A stretch of DNA of 21,380 bases, from positions 1 to 21,380 of IMG/VR virus record IMGVR_UViG_3300001371_000011, one strand, 5' to 3'. The notes beneath the pieces are model-generated. The model was not told where the DNA came from. It did no database searches and saw nothing but the letters and a program-made list of their open reading frames with translations. Position 1 is the first letter of the stretch; each line of letters starts with the position of its first letter. The stretch comes from a virus. A program made the position numbers and the translations under genes. Positions 13,578 to 20,207 of the stretch are shown here, in pieces.

Positions 13578-13605
13578 ATTATATGCCCACTTAAAATAAT
13601 GTCAA
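13578..13605 (-). promoter_or_regulatory. consensus sigma-70 promoter of the minus operon
   Basis: On the minus strand TTGACA (13605-13600), 16-base spacer, TATAAT (13583-13578). Both boxes are perfect. It drives the run of genes from 13548 down to about 7612. Confidence 0.85.
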
Positions 13606-13647
13606 GACGCAATCATGGGATTGACAAAAACCACGCAAAAACCTGCA

Positions 13648-13747
13648 CATGGAATAGCTCAAAATGCAGATTCATGGCATAGCATAGGACAGCTTAAAAC
13701 AGTGGCAATAGACCGTTTTTGTCTTGTGACACGGGTCTTATTTTGCA
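13648..13747 (-). repeat. 100-bp inverted repeat, copy 2
   Basis: Reverse complement of 4971-5070 with three mismatches. It lies in the divergent control region and does not overlap a credible gene here. Its internal promoter candidate points along the minus strand. With copy 1 it forms an inverted pair 8.6 kb apart, able to invert the segment between them. Confidence 0.95.
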
Positions 13748-13805
13748 AATTTGGGGCATTATTTTTGCAGGAAAATGTCGGTGGATTTTTGTGCTTAATG
13801 TAGTC

Positions 13806-13835
13806 TTGACAGGTTTTTGAATAGTGGTATATGAT
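13806..13835 (+). promoter_or_regulatory. sigma-70-type promoter of the replication operon
   Basis: TTGACA (13806-13811) with TATATG after 16 bases (13828) or TATGAT after 18 bases (13830-13835). It lies 120 bases before the initiator gene, leaving a leader that contains two hairpins. Confidence 0.65.
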
Positions 13836-13858
13836 CAAGATGCGACTGATGGGACAAT

Positions 13859-13886
13859 AAAAAAAAGAGCGAATTATATGTCGCTC
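13859..13886 (-). terminator. hairpin in the replication leader; terminator if read on the minus strand
   Basis: GAGCGA (13867-13872) / TCGCTC (13881-13886), with eight A residues on the left side. On the minus strand this is a stem followed by T8, a terminator that would keep readthrough out of the minus operon. A second hairpin, CGATGC / GCATCG, follows at about 13901-13921. Together with the two promoters and the 100-bp repeat these fill the 407-bp gap 13549-13955; no gene was seen there. Confidence 0.6.
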
Positions 13887-13955
13887 TCCATTCACCGCTT
13901 GCGATGCCCGTTCTTTGCATCGAAATAATTATAGCAGACTTGAAAGGATTTAACG

Positions 13956-14999
13956 ATGCTTAATTTTGACCTCCGCAATGCCCGACTGGGTGGCAATTTA
14001 GGATGGCTTTTTGTGATGTATTGCTTACATGCTGATCATCACCACAGGTGTTATCCGAGCGATGAATTGCTCATGAAGGAAACGCAGTTTAACAGCACTG
14101 CAACGATTACCAAATATCGTGACCAATTAATTGAGAAACAAGCGATTATTCTCGTGCCGCATGATAAGCGCATGGCAAGCGAAGCCCATCTGCACCAACG
14201 CAAATACGTTTATCAAATCACTGGCTTAATCATTCAAGCAGACTGTGAACCTGTTCACACCCTCTATTTTCCTTCCCCCGAAGCATTATTGAGCCATTTA
14301 ACGATTCTGCACGATCTTGGTTTTGATGTCACCCCATTCCAAAAAATGGTTGAAAGATTTGATAATGAGGATTTAAACCTTCATTTTTTAAAACTTTTAA
14401 AATTTAAAGCCAAAGTAGTACAATTAAAAGATATTAAAGATAATTTAAAAGATTTAGGATTGCTAAAAGCGCAAATCCTAGACGTTTTAAAATCTGCGGA
14501 TAGCCCTCTCAGTACCCGAGCAATCGCCAGTGCCTTGAATTTCGATAAGGATGTTTTTGATGTATTCAATGGCGAACATTTTTTGACCTTGCAATCGCTG
14601 TACCATGATAATATCGTGCTATGGCAAGACAAAGAAACGGGACGCGAATATTGGATAAAATCAGAGTATGAAAGCAAAGTAAATCGGCTTGAAATTGATA
14701 CGATAGAATCTGCATTACGAGAGCATTGGGGAATAGAGGGCATAAGATCAAAACATTTGGCGCATATGTTTAGTGGCTCATCACAGCATAAAGCCTACAA
14801 GCAATATGCCGCATCCTTCACTGATGATAGGCAAATAACGCTAGATGAGATTAAACGATTCCCTGCATGGTGGGCAAAGCAGTGCGAAGGAACGACCTTG
14901 CCACTTTCACCTGAGAAATTAGAGGATTACGTACTCAGAATGCGTAAGGAAATAACAAAATCGAATGACTTATCGCACTTAGATTCAGGAGCAATATAA
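13956..14999 (+). CDS. replication initiator-like winged-helix protein
   Basis: 347 residues; GAAAGGA about 8 bases before the ATG. Residues about 15-65 (GWLFVMYCLHADHHHRCYPS, then the NSTATITKYRDQLI segment) match the winged-helix N-terminus common in phage replication proteins: a leading helix, 'C-Y-P-S-D-E-L-L', then a recognition helix. A long lysine-rich helical middle (145-200) and a second possible helical DNA-binding part (STRAIASALNF) follow. It is the first gene of the replication block and overlaps the primase-helicase (TAATG), which supports a role in origin recognition or helicase loading. An origin was not located, although the AT-rich stretch around 14360-14460 inside this gene is a candidate. 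Confidence 0.7.
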   Translation: MLNFDLRNARLGGNLGWLFVMYCLHADHHHRCYPSDELLMKETQFNSTATITKYRDQLIEKQAIILVPHDKRMASEAHLHQRKYVYQITGLIIQADCEPVHTLYFPSPEALLSHLTILHDLGFDVTPFQKMVERFDNEDLNLHFLKLLKFKAKVVQLKDIKDNLKDLGLLKAQILDVLKSADSPLSTRAIASALNFDKDVFDVFNGEHFLTLQSLYHDNIVLWQDKETGREYWIKSEYESKVNRLEIDTIESALREHWGIEGIRSKHLAHMFSGSSQHKAYKQYAASFTDDRQITLDEIKRFPAWWAKQCEGTTLPLSPEKLEDYVLRMRKEITKSNDLSHLDSGAI

Positions 15000-16918
15000 T
15001 GGCAAGCACACGAGACCAAGTTAAAAGTTTGTTAAGCAGTGATTCACGATATTGGAAAGATTCTGACCATTATCATGGCACAGCACCGAGCATGATTCGT
15101 GCTGGCTCAGATAGTCCGACATTTTCAGTCGAATTTTTCGGTGATGAGTACGGGCAATATAAAGATTTTAAAACGGGGGATGGCGGTTCACTCTATACAC
15201 TGGCGAAATTATTGGGAATTACCTTGCCTCAGCAAGCACCTGCACAAAATACAAAATTGGTAAGATCATTATCTGAATATGAATCATCACATGGGATTGA
15301 GGCTGGATGGTTGGCCAAGCAGGGATGGATTGAAGGGAAACATCCCTTCAATGGCACTGACCGACCAGCATTATTTATACCTGCACAAGATGGCAGCATT
15401 CAGGTTCGATTCTTAGATCACAATAAGCCAAGCTATATCTGGAAGTCCCCACGTAATGATGCGCCATTGCCATTCTACGGCACATCCAAAGCCGTAGCGA
15501 TTGCCGAAGAATCGAAATTGGATTTTCTGCTATTGGTCAATGGTGCTGGATCAGTAGAGGCTTGTCAGTCGTACAAAATCCCTGCATTTTGCGTCTTGGG
15601 TGGTGAAAATAATTTTACGCAAGCCCATGCCAATATTGTGATCGAAAAATGGGATAAACGAGTAGTGATTGCACTGGACAGCGATACAGCAGGGCATAAC
15701 GCAACCAATAAAATTTTACCCATGTTTGGGGATAGGGGATTGTCAATTGATTGGCAAGGCATTGAACACTTTGACGCGGCGGATTTTATCTGCCTTTGGC
15801 AAGACCAAGCGTTAAAAGAAATTAAAACAATGGTTCAGAATGCTACCGTATTGTTACCGAGCCGCAATGCTCATGATGCGCTAAAAAATGTAATTGCCGA
15901 GATCAAAGGGGAGCGCAAGCCAACGGGTCGTTATATTCCCCAACCCTTCAAATTGTTACATAAATTCGGCGGAAATTGCGAGATATTAGAACCTGATCGA
16001 CTGACAGGTGTCTTGGGATTATCTGCACACGGTAAAACATCGTTTTGGCACAGCCTGGTAATGATGCTCATGTATAACCCAAGACGCTTTGGATTTATGA
16101 TAGACGGCCGGGAATTTTCGCCCGAATCAGATTCATTACGCCGCATCCAAATTATTGAGCGTGATGATAGCCTTAGTTATACTGCGGTGCTGCGTCACAA
16201 TATGCGAATGCAGGAAGAATCAGAGGCTATTCCACAGTATGCCATGCTCGGTACTGTCATGTCTGATGAGAAAATTGAGAAACTTGATAATCGGCAAAAA
16301 GAGCTTGAGGACGATTGGCTCGGCATGATTGAATATGCCGAAGAATATGAGTACATTGAGGATACCCTAGAGTATAATCGTCGGCGGACGATTGAACTAC
16401 GCAAGCAGGGGAAACCAATGGATATGTGGATATTTGACTATCTTGGGTTGTATCGTTTACATGAGGAAAGTATGCGTGGTCGCAATGATGTTCCAGCCAA
16501 TATCATCCTTGAAAAAATCAAAAAAGCCTGTCGTGATGTTCACGTTCATGGTGTTGTCTTATTGCAACCAAATAAGACCCCCAGCGCAGAGCAATTGGCA
16601 CGCAATGAACGTCTGAAAGTCAATGATATTGCCTACGCTAACCCTAATCATTTTAATCTCATTTTAGGACTGAATACCCTATACAGCGCAAAACCATTTT
16701 GGGATTCCCCAACGCAAACCTATCTCAGAAAAATGGGTACAGATGGCAAGGAAATAATTGACAAAATGGAATTAAAAAATGATACCTACGCAGGGGTAAT
16801 TGAAGTCTTGAAAAACACTTTCGGCAGTACGGGGTATGTCAATATTCGGGCAGATTATCGCAATTTGCGTTGGTGTGACGAATCATGGGATAGCAACGAT
16901 CTGCGAATGAGGACTTGA
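14999..16918 (+). CDS. TOPRIM primase-helicase (DnaB-like ATPase domain)
   Basis: 639 residues; start overlaps the previous stop (TAATG). The N-terminus keeps the end of a primase zinc-domain pattern (GQYKDFKTGDGGSLYTLAKL, 52-71) but has no zinc cysteines. Residues about 165-262 are a TOPRIM domain: AIAEESKLD (E170/E171) and ALDSDTAGHNA (D227, D229). Residues about 335 to the end are a RecA-type helicase: Walker A GLSAHGKTS (340-348), Walker B MWIFDYLGL (D480) and GVVLLQPNKT (518-527), which stands where DnaB has its SQLNR motif. This layout is that of T7 gp4/Twinkle-type proteins that unwind the fork and, if active, prime it. The missing zinc site may mean relaxed or absent priming. Confidence 0.9.
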   Translation: MASTRDQVKSLLSSDSRYWKDSDHYHGTAPSMIRAGSDSPTFSVEFFGDEYGQYKDFKTGDGGSLYTLAKLLGITLPQQAPAQNTKLVRSLSEYESSHGIEAGWLAKQGWIEGKHPFNGTDRPALFIPAQDGSIQVRFLDHNKPSYIWKSPRNDAPLPFYGTSKAVAIAEESKLDFLLLVNGAGSVEACQSYKIPAFCVLGGENNFTQAHANIVIEKWDKRVVIALDSDTAGHNATNKILPMFGDRGLSIDWQGIEHFDAADFICLWQDQALKEIKTMVQNATVLLPSRNAHDALKNVIAEIKGERKPTGRYIPQPFKLLHKFGGNCEILEPDRLTGVLGLSAHGKTSFWHSLVMMLMYNPRRFGFMIDGREFSPESDSLRRIQIIERDDSLSYTAVLRHNMRMQEESEAIPQYAMLGTVMSDEKIEKLDNRQKELEDDWLGMIEYAEEYEYIEDTLEYNRRRTIELRKQGKPMDMWIFDYLGLYRLHEESMRGRNDVPANIILEKIKKACRDVHVHGVVLLQPNKTPSAEQLARNERLKVNDIAYANPNHFNLILGLNTLYSAKPFWDSPTQTYLRKMGTDGKEIIDKMELKNDTYAGVIEVLKNTFGSTGYVNIRADYRNLRWCDESWDSNDLRMRT

Positions 16919-16943
16919 CATAATTATAATAGAACTATATGAT
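16915..16943 (+). promoter_or_regulatory. sigma-70 promoter overlapping the helicase stop codon
   Basis: TTGACA (16915-16920), exactly 17-base spacer, TATGAT (16938-16943). The TGA of the helicase lies inside the -35 box. It drives the HTH gene and the following unit. Confidence 0.85.
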
Positions 16944-16978
16944 TAATCATGACAGATTATCGAAAGGATTAAGCACAA

Positions 16979-17308
16979 ATGAAAATATGGAATCGGAAAT
17001 TTAACGAAGAGGATGTGAAATTTCTGCGTGAAAATGTAAACGCTGAAAATTGTTTGGAAATTGCCGAACAGTACGGTTGTTCATGGTTTACCGTTGCCCA
17101 AGCGGTACGAGGTAATTCGTACAAGGAATTCAATGACAAATATCCGCCAGTCGAAATTGGTCGCAAGAAAATAGTCGGGGGTCTGACTGACAAGGATAAG
17201 AATCTCATTCGCCAGCGTGTCAATGATGGGGAATCGCAACGAGAGGTTGCCGATTCCTATGCAATCTCTGAGAGCTATGTTAGCAAAATCATGAAATTTG
17301 TTCGCTGA
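16979..17308 (+). CDS. double-HTH DNA-binding regulator, 109 residues
   Basis: ATG at 16979, with GAAAGG 12 or so bases upstream. Two helix-turn-helix segments are visible: residues about 21-46 (NCLEIAEQYGCSWFTVAQAV) and 78-104 (SQREVADSYAISESYVSKIM). They are joined by a KYPPVEIGRKKI linker. Small proteins with two homeodomain-like HTH units of this kind often serve as phage regulators or as DNA-binding subunits of terminases. It has its own strong promoter (16915-16943), which fits a regulator. Target sites are unknown; the palindromes and repeats in this window are candidates. Confidence 0.7.
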   Translation: MKIWNRKFNEEDVKFLRENVNAENCLEIAEQYGCSWFTVAQAVRGNSYKEFNDKYPPVEIGRKKIVGGLTDKDKNLIRQRVNDGESQREVADSYAISESYVSKIMKFVR

Positions 17309-17334
17309 TATGACCTTTTAAGCAAAGTGAGAAA

Positions 17335-17568
17335 ATGATGGCTAAAATCGTTTTGAAGAAATTAAGTGATGCAAAGCCTACGGACATCTTATGTCAAGGT
17401 ATCTATCGGGATGGTCAGATAACAGCACTTGGCTATCTTAAAGATTATTTTGTATCTGGTGGTCATACTCAAGTCCGAATTGAAACACCAGAAGGCGAAA
17501 TAATACCAATGAGTATCAAATCTCCTAATATCCCTCAGTCATGGTTTATTGTGAACGATGACGAATAA
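17335..17568 (+). CDS. unknown small beta-rich protein, 77 residues
   Basis: ATG at 17335 followed by a second ATG at 17338; the ribosome site is weak (GTGAG). Reads as a small beta protein (TDILCQGIYRDGQITALGYL; QVRIETPEGEIIPMSI) with an acidic end. The next element is a terminator 5 bases after the stop. No family was recognised. Confidence 0.65.
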   Translation: MMAKIVLKKLSDAKPTDILCQGIYRDGQITALGYLKDYFVSGGHTQVRIETPEGEIIPMSIKSPNIPQSWFIVNDDE

Positions 17569-17573
17569 ACCAC

Positions 17574-17597
17574 AAGGCGCTTCCGACGAGGCGCTTT
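17574..17597 (+). terminator. GGCGC-type terminator, copy 1
   Basis: AAGGCGCTT and GAGGCGCTTT fold through GCGC/GCGC and U-G/U-A pairs around a short loop with a T3 tail. It is one of four near-identical hairpins (also 18346, 20064, 21064); this copy has one base change (TTCCGACG). Confidence 0.65.
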
Positions 17598-17621
17598 ACA
17601 GAAACTATTTGAGGCGAAAAA

Positions 17622-18347
17622 ATGAAATTAGTGGTAATTCATGGCGCAAACATAAGCACACCCAGAGTGTGCAGGCGAGCATCGTGGCTCTATGGCTCAC
17701 GTGATGACCACAAACCATATGGCGACGTGTTTATGTTGGATTACCATTGGCAAGGCCACTCTATCAAACGCTGGTCGCGGTATCTTAAATTGATAGATCA
17801 ATACAAGCCCACACAAGCGGTTTGTATGGATTTTGAACGGCCAAGCCAAGCTGCACAAATGCACGTCAGGATTAAGCATCTTAAAGCGCGTGGCGTGATG
17901 CCTATCATCGTGCCAAAGTTTGAAGGCGCTGTGAGCTATATCCCCCCTGTTGCCATAATCGGAATATCAGTACCAACCGATTACGCCGGGTTCTTGCCTC
18001 GAGTTGATGAGGTGCAAGGACGCGATTTACACCTTCTCGGTGGAATGCCTGACCAGTGGAAATGGTTAATCGGCTATTATCGGGGTGCAAATGTCGTCTC
18101 GATTGATGGCAATAAATTTATGAGGTCAGCACGGAGCTTTGGTCGCATCTGGTCGCGATATGGGTATGAACGGGAACGCGGTATTCGCGGATGTGGATTC
18201 AGCGATTCAGCGATTGCAATTGTTTCCCTACGCAATGCGAGAAGATACTTAGACAACGATTTTATGCCAAGCAGCAAAGATAAAAGAATTAAAGATTGCA
18301 TGAGAGCATTAGGGCTGTACGACAGACAACTAGCATTAGCAATATGA
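17622..18347 (+). CDS. tRNA-guanine transglycosylase-like protein (possible DpdA-type DNA-base modifier)
   Basis: 241 residues; TTGAGGCG about 7 bases before the ATG. The fold pattern suggests a TIM barrel: KLVVIHGA first strand, AVCMDFERPSQAAQ (D70 in a strand-end position), MPIIVPKFEG, AIIGISVPTDYAGFLP, LHLLGGMPDQWKWLI, NVVSIDGNKFMRSA (D162) and a late GIRGCGFSD. HLLGG...V-x-S-x-D-G/S-x-x-W/F is typical of the C-terminal half of TGT barrels, where two aspartates act in base exchange. Phage relatives (DpdA-like) insert 7-deazaguanines into DNA. No queuosine-precursor genes are seen here, so the base would come from the host. Assignment is by pattern only. Confidence 0.5.
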   Translation: MKLVVIHGANISTPRVCRRASWLYGSRDDHKPYGDVFMLDYHWQGHSIKRWSRYLKLIDQYKPTQAVCMDFERPSQAAQMHVRIKHLKARGVMPIIVPKFEGAVSYIPPVAIIGISVPTDYAGFLPRVDEVQGRDLHLLGGMPDQWKWLIGYYRGANVVSIDGNKFMRSARSFGRIWSRYGYERERGIRGCGFSDSAIAIVSLRNARRYLDNDFMPSSKDKRIKDCMRALGLYDRQLALAI

Positions 18348-18369
18348 GCGCTTTCGACGAGGCGCTTTT
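18346..18369 (+). terminator. GGCGC-type terminator, copy 2
   Basis: The same hairpin as at 17574 with a T4 tail. It begins inside the stop codon of the TGT-like gene, so the gene ends exactly at the terminator. Confidence 0.7.
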
Positions 18370-18391
18370 ACAACTTCTTTATATTTGATGC

Positions 18392-18421
18392 TTGACTTAT
18401 CAAGTGTACTCATGATATAAT
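18392..18421 (+). promoter_or_regulatory. sigma-70 promoter with overlapping dyad
   Basis: TTGACT (18392-18397), 18-base spacer, TATAAT (18416-18421). The -35 box lies in the dyad CTTGA-CTTA-TCAAG (18391-18404), a possible operator. Confidence 0.75.
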
Positions 18422-18454
18422 ATAGGTAGTCAAGTAAGCAAATAGGAGATCGAA

Positions 18455-18703
18455 ATGACCAACGAAACTAAGAAATTTGAAATTATGGCTAGTGAAATAG
18501 GTTTTGATTTTGAGAACGATTTACTAATTCAATGTGACCGTGAACCAGTCACACAAGAAGATTGGGATACAATCAATGATTTTGTGGTTTCAAATTTTCC
18601 TCTTACATCGGATGATGTTTCTCACGGTTTTGTTAGCGATAGCTGCATGGTATATCTTCCAGAACAACAAAATGAAGGCTTTCTGGATGTAGCCAATGCC
18701 TAA
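18455..18703 (+). CDS. small acidic protein of unknown function, 82 residues
   Basis: ATG at 18455 behind AGGAGAT, 30 bases downstream of a strong promoter. The product is acidic with two possible amphipathic parts (KKFEIMASEIGFDFENDLLI; EDWDTINDFVVSNFPL). It overlaps the next gene by 8 bases. Together they resemble a small two-gene unit of acidic protein plus DNA-binding protein, which can be a toxin-antitoxin or anti-repressor pair, but nothing proves this. Confidence 0.7.
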   Translation: MTNETKKFEIMASEIGFDFENDLLIQCDREPVTQEDWDTINDFVVSNFPLTSDDVSHGFVSDSCMVYLPEQQNEGFLDVANA

Positions 18704-18908
18704 GATACAAATAACAATCAGTGATGAGCTGCACAAGCTCATCACTGATTACTCAGAAGTGCACGATTGCACCGTATCATTTGCAGCATCACAGTTCGCC
18801 GCAATCGGGGCGGAGACGTTATACAGCAAATCAGTAAAAGCCACTAAAAACAAATGGGGTGGCAAGCGCAAAGGATCGGGACGGAAAAGCAAAAAGGACG
18901 CTGACTAG
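18696..18908 (+). CDS. ribbon-helix-helix-like DNA-binding protein, 70 residues
   Basis: ATG at 18696, overlapping the previous stop; GGATG upstream. The start, PKIQITISDELHKLI, fits the beta strand plus first helix of a ribbon-helix-helix (Arc/CopG type) protein, with TVSFAASQFAAIGAETL as the second helix. The basic C-terminus KWGGKRKGSGRKSKK is typical of DNA- or RNA-contacting tails in small phage proteins. A perfect 15-bp hairpin lies at codons 8-18. The end of the gene lies in a GGACGC/GCGTCC hairpin. It may regulate its own operon. Confidence 0.6.
   Translation: MPKIQITISDELHKLITDYSEVHDCTVSFAASQFAAIGAETLYSKSVKATKNKWGGKRKGSGRKSKKDAD
18716..18750. repeat. perfect 15-bp inverted repeat near the start of the RHH-like gene
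   Basis: AATCAGTGATGAGCT (18716-18730), loop GCACA, AGCTCATCACTGATT (18736-18750). It begins 18 bases after the start codon. It could slow translation or serve as an operator for the encoded dimeric protein. Confidence 0.9.
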
Positions 18909-18915
18909 AGCGTCC
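18896..18915 (+). terminator. GGACGC/GCGTCC hairpin at a gene end, weak terminator candidate
   Basis: GGACGC (18896-18901), 8-base loop containing the TAG stop, GCGTCC (18910-18915). No T-tract follows, so termination is doubtful; mRNA 3'-end stabilisation or coupling control is equally possible. Confidence 0.4.
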
Positions 18916-18931
18916 AAGTTGGGAGGGGATA

Positions 18932-19015
18932 GTGATTTGCATCTCTATACCGACTGAATATAGTGGATATTTACCAGATGATAGCGAACTACGAGACGCA
19001 CTGGAAGGCGAATAA
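18932..19015 (+). CDS. very small protein, 27 residues
   Basis: GTG start at 18932 close behind GGGAGGGG; TAA at 19013-19015 overlaps the ATG of the next gene (TAATG). It reads VICISIPTEYSGYLPDDSEL and then RDALEGE. The strong ribosome site and stop-start overlap suggest a translated leader that couples to the next gene. Function unknown. Confidence 0.5.
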   Translation: MICISIPTEYSGYLPDDSELRDALEGE

Positions 19016-19239
19016 TGGACTATCTAATTGTGAAAACATATGGAGTTCTTGAAATTGAAGATTATCACGAAATTGATAATTTACTTAACGAACACAATGA
19101 ATATAGCTATGATTCTACAATTGATCTGATTATGGCAGGCTTTCCAGTGGACATGATAAAAACCTGCATTACAGATGGCATCCCCTCCACGTCGGCTATT
19201 GCTTTATTTCGGTATAAATCAACGGGCATGAAGGACTAG
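19015..19239 (+). CDS. small acidic protein of unknown function, 74 residues
   Basis: ATG at 19015 overlaps the stop of the 27-residue reading frame and has GGAAGG about 8 bases upstream. The protein is acidic and helical (YHEIDNLLNEHNEYSYDSTI; LIMAGFPVDMIKTCITDGI) and has no recognised motif. It is followed 31 bases later by the CNEG gene in the same direction. Confidence 0.65.
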   Translation: MDYLIVKTYGVLEIEDYHEIDNLLNEHNEYSYDSTIDLIMAGFPVDMIKTCITDGIPSTSAIALFRYKSTGMKD

Positions 19240-19270
19240 AGAATACCCCTTATCTAAGGCGAAAACGATA

Positions 19271-19711
19271 ATGATTACTTTAAAATACCTGCTTGGTGAA
19301 AAATTCCAATATATTCATAATCCATGTAATGAGGGGATTGAATGGCTCAATGCCCAAACCACTTTGGAGCAAGCATGGGAAAATTGCCCACGAGGGGACT
19401 GGATGCTCTGGTTGCTTGGTGAGCTAAACCTGCTCACAGAACAACAAGAGCTTGCGTTGCAAGTGGCTATGTTAGAAACCCCTCTGGCTGATGGACGTAA
19501 GGTGCTAGACCTCATCACTGACCCTCGCAGTCTGGCATTCATTGATTTGAAACGCCAGCGACTTTCTGGTGTTGAAATTGATGCTGCGTCTTGGGGTGTG
19601 ACTAGGTCTGCGGCTAGTGATGCGGCTAGGGGGTGGCAAGCGGAGAAGGTTCGTGAAATTGTACCATTTAGTATTAGTATATTTGGAGAAAACGATGACA
19701 CCACAGATTGA
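19271..19711 (+). CDS. CNEG-family protein, copy 2 (146 residues)
   Basis: ATG at 19271 with AAGGCG about 9 bases upstream. The N-terminal half matches copy 1 (12420, minus strand): FQYIHNPCNEGIEWLNAQTT, AWENCPRGDWMLWLL, ALQVAMLE and DPRSLAFIDLKRQ. The copies then differ, and this one lacks about 50 residues of the C-terminal helical region, though both end in a related QAxKIRE/QAEKVRE segment. DNA stretches of 51, 35 and about 24 bases are identical to copy 1, much closer than the rest. The tail overlaps the start of the next gene by 17 bases. Confidence 0.7.
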   Translation: MITLKYLLGEKFQYIHNPCNEGIEWLNAQTTLEQAWENCPRGDWMLWLLGELNLLTEQQELALQVAMLETPLADGRKVLDLITDPRSLAFIDLKRQRLSGVEIDAASWGVTRSAASDAARGWQAEKVREIVPFSISIFGENDDTTD

Positions 19712-19904
19712 AGAATTCATTCTCATGGGGGAAGCAAGGGAAGATATTCAGCAGTGCATTGAATGGATACAGGCTGAAATGAATAGTCCTGTTAGAGTAA
19801 TTATGCGTGATGAGGATTGGAATTGGCTACTAGCGCGGTTAAAGAACGCTCGAACATTGTTACACAATTTAGACAATATTTCTGATAATCGAGACTTTCC
19901 TTGA
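19695..19904 (+). CDS. small helical protein, 69 residues
   Basis: ATG at 19695 with GGAGA 6 bases upstream; a longer frame upstream is the shadow of the CNEG gene. It reads MTPQIEEFILMGEAREDIQQ, then a W-rich helix (DEDWNWLLARLKNARTL) and ends SDNRDFP. The stop TGA overlaps the ATG of the next gene (TGATG). Confidence 0.65.
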   Translation: MTPQIEEFILMGEAREDIQQCIEWIQAEMNSPVRVIMRDEDWNWLLARLKNARTLLHNLDNISDNRDFP

Positions 19905-20056
19905 TGACCATTGAGCAACGATGTATTGCTGAGTATTGGCGACAATATGAAATATTCAAGCAAGCAGAAAAAGCACAAATAGAATCCGTCATGCTGGCGT
20001 GTCTTGCTAGTATGAATACCATAGTGAAAATTTGGGGCTATACACCAGAACCATAG
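19904..20056 (+). CDS. small protein, 50 residues
   Basis: ATG at 19904 overlaps the upstream stop (TGATG); TAG at 20054-20056, 8 bases before a terminator. It reads MTIEQRCIAEYWRQYEIFKQ, then a helical AEKAQIESVMLACLASM segment ending GYTPEP. The overlap and terminator placement support a real gene closing this unit. Function unknown. Confidence 0.55.
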   Translation: MTIEQRCIAEYWRQYEIFKQAEKAQIESVMLACLASMNTIVKIWGYTPEP

Positions 20057-20063
20057 CCACACA

Positions 20064-20087
20064 AAGGCGCTTTCGACGAGGCGCTTT
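20064..20087 (+). terminator. GGCGC-type terminator, copy 3
   Basis: The same hairpin as at 18346 and 21064, with a short T3 tail before ACA. It closes the unit 18455-20056. Confidence 0.65.
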
Positions 20088-20091
20088 ACAT

Positions 20092-20205
20092 CTGATAGGC
20101 AAGGTCAATCGCTATTTCAAAAAGGCTGAGGGCATTCCTCGGCATCTCGCCAAACTAACGGCTCAACTCGAAATTACTAATATCATTTCAGCAAGGAAGG
20201 ACTAA
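20092..20205 (+). pseudogene. coding-like remnant without a start codon
   Basis: The frame from about 20092 to the TAA at 20203-20205 reads LIGKVNRYFKKAEGIPRHLA and then 17 further residues ending ISARKD. It looks like the C-terminal end of a helical basic protein. The frame stays open leftward through the terminator to a TTG at 20032, but has no credible start. It is probably the 3' end of a gene truncated by recombination at the terminator. The end lies at the ribosome site of the ASCH gene. Confidence 0.35.
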
Positions 20206-20207
20206 GG

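Noticed and set aside
13615-13895. Reading frames on both strands in the divergent control region
   Set aside because: They run through the 100-bp repeat and both promoters, lack ribosome sites and have atypical composition; the same repeat at 4971 encodes different frames.
20032-20205. TTG-started gene running through the terminator at 20064
   Set aside because: It would need translation through a terminator hairpin, has no ribosome site and codes an unnatural Arg-rich stretch there; only the last part looks like a remnant.
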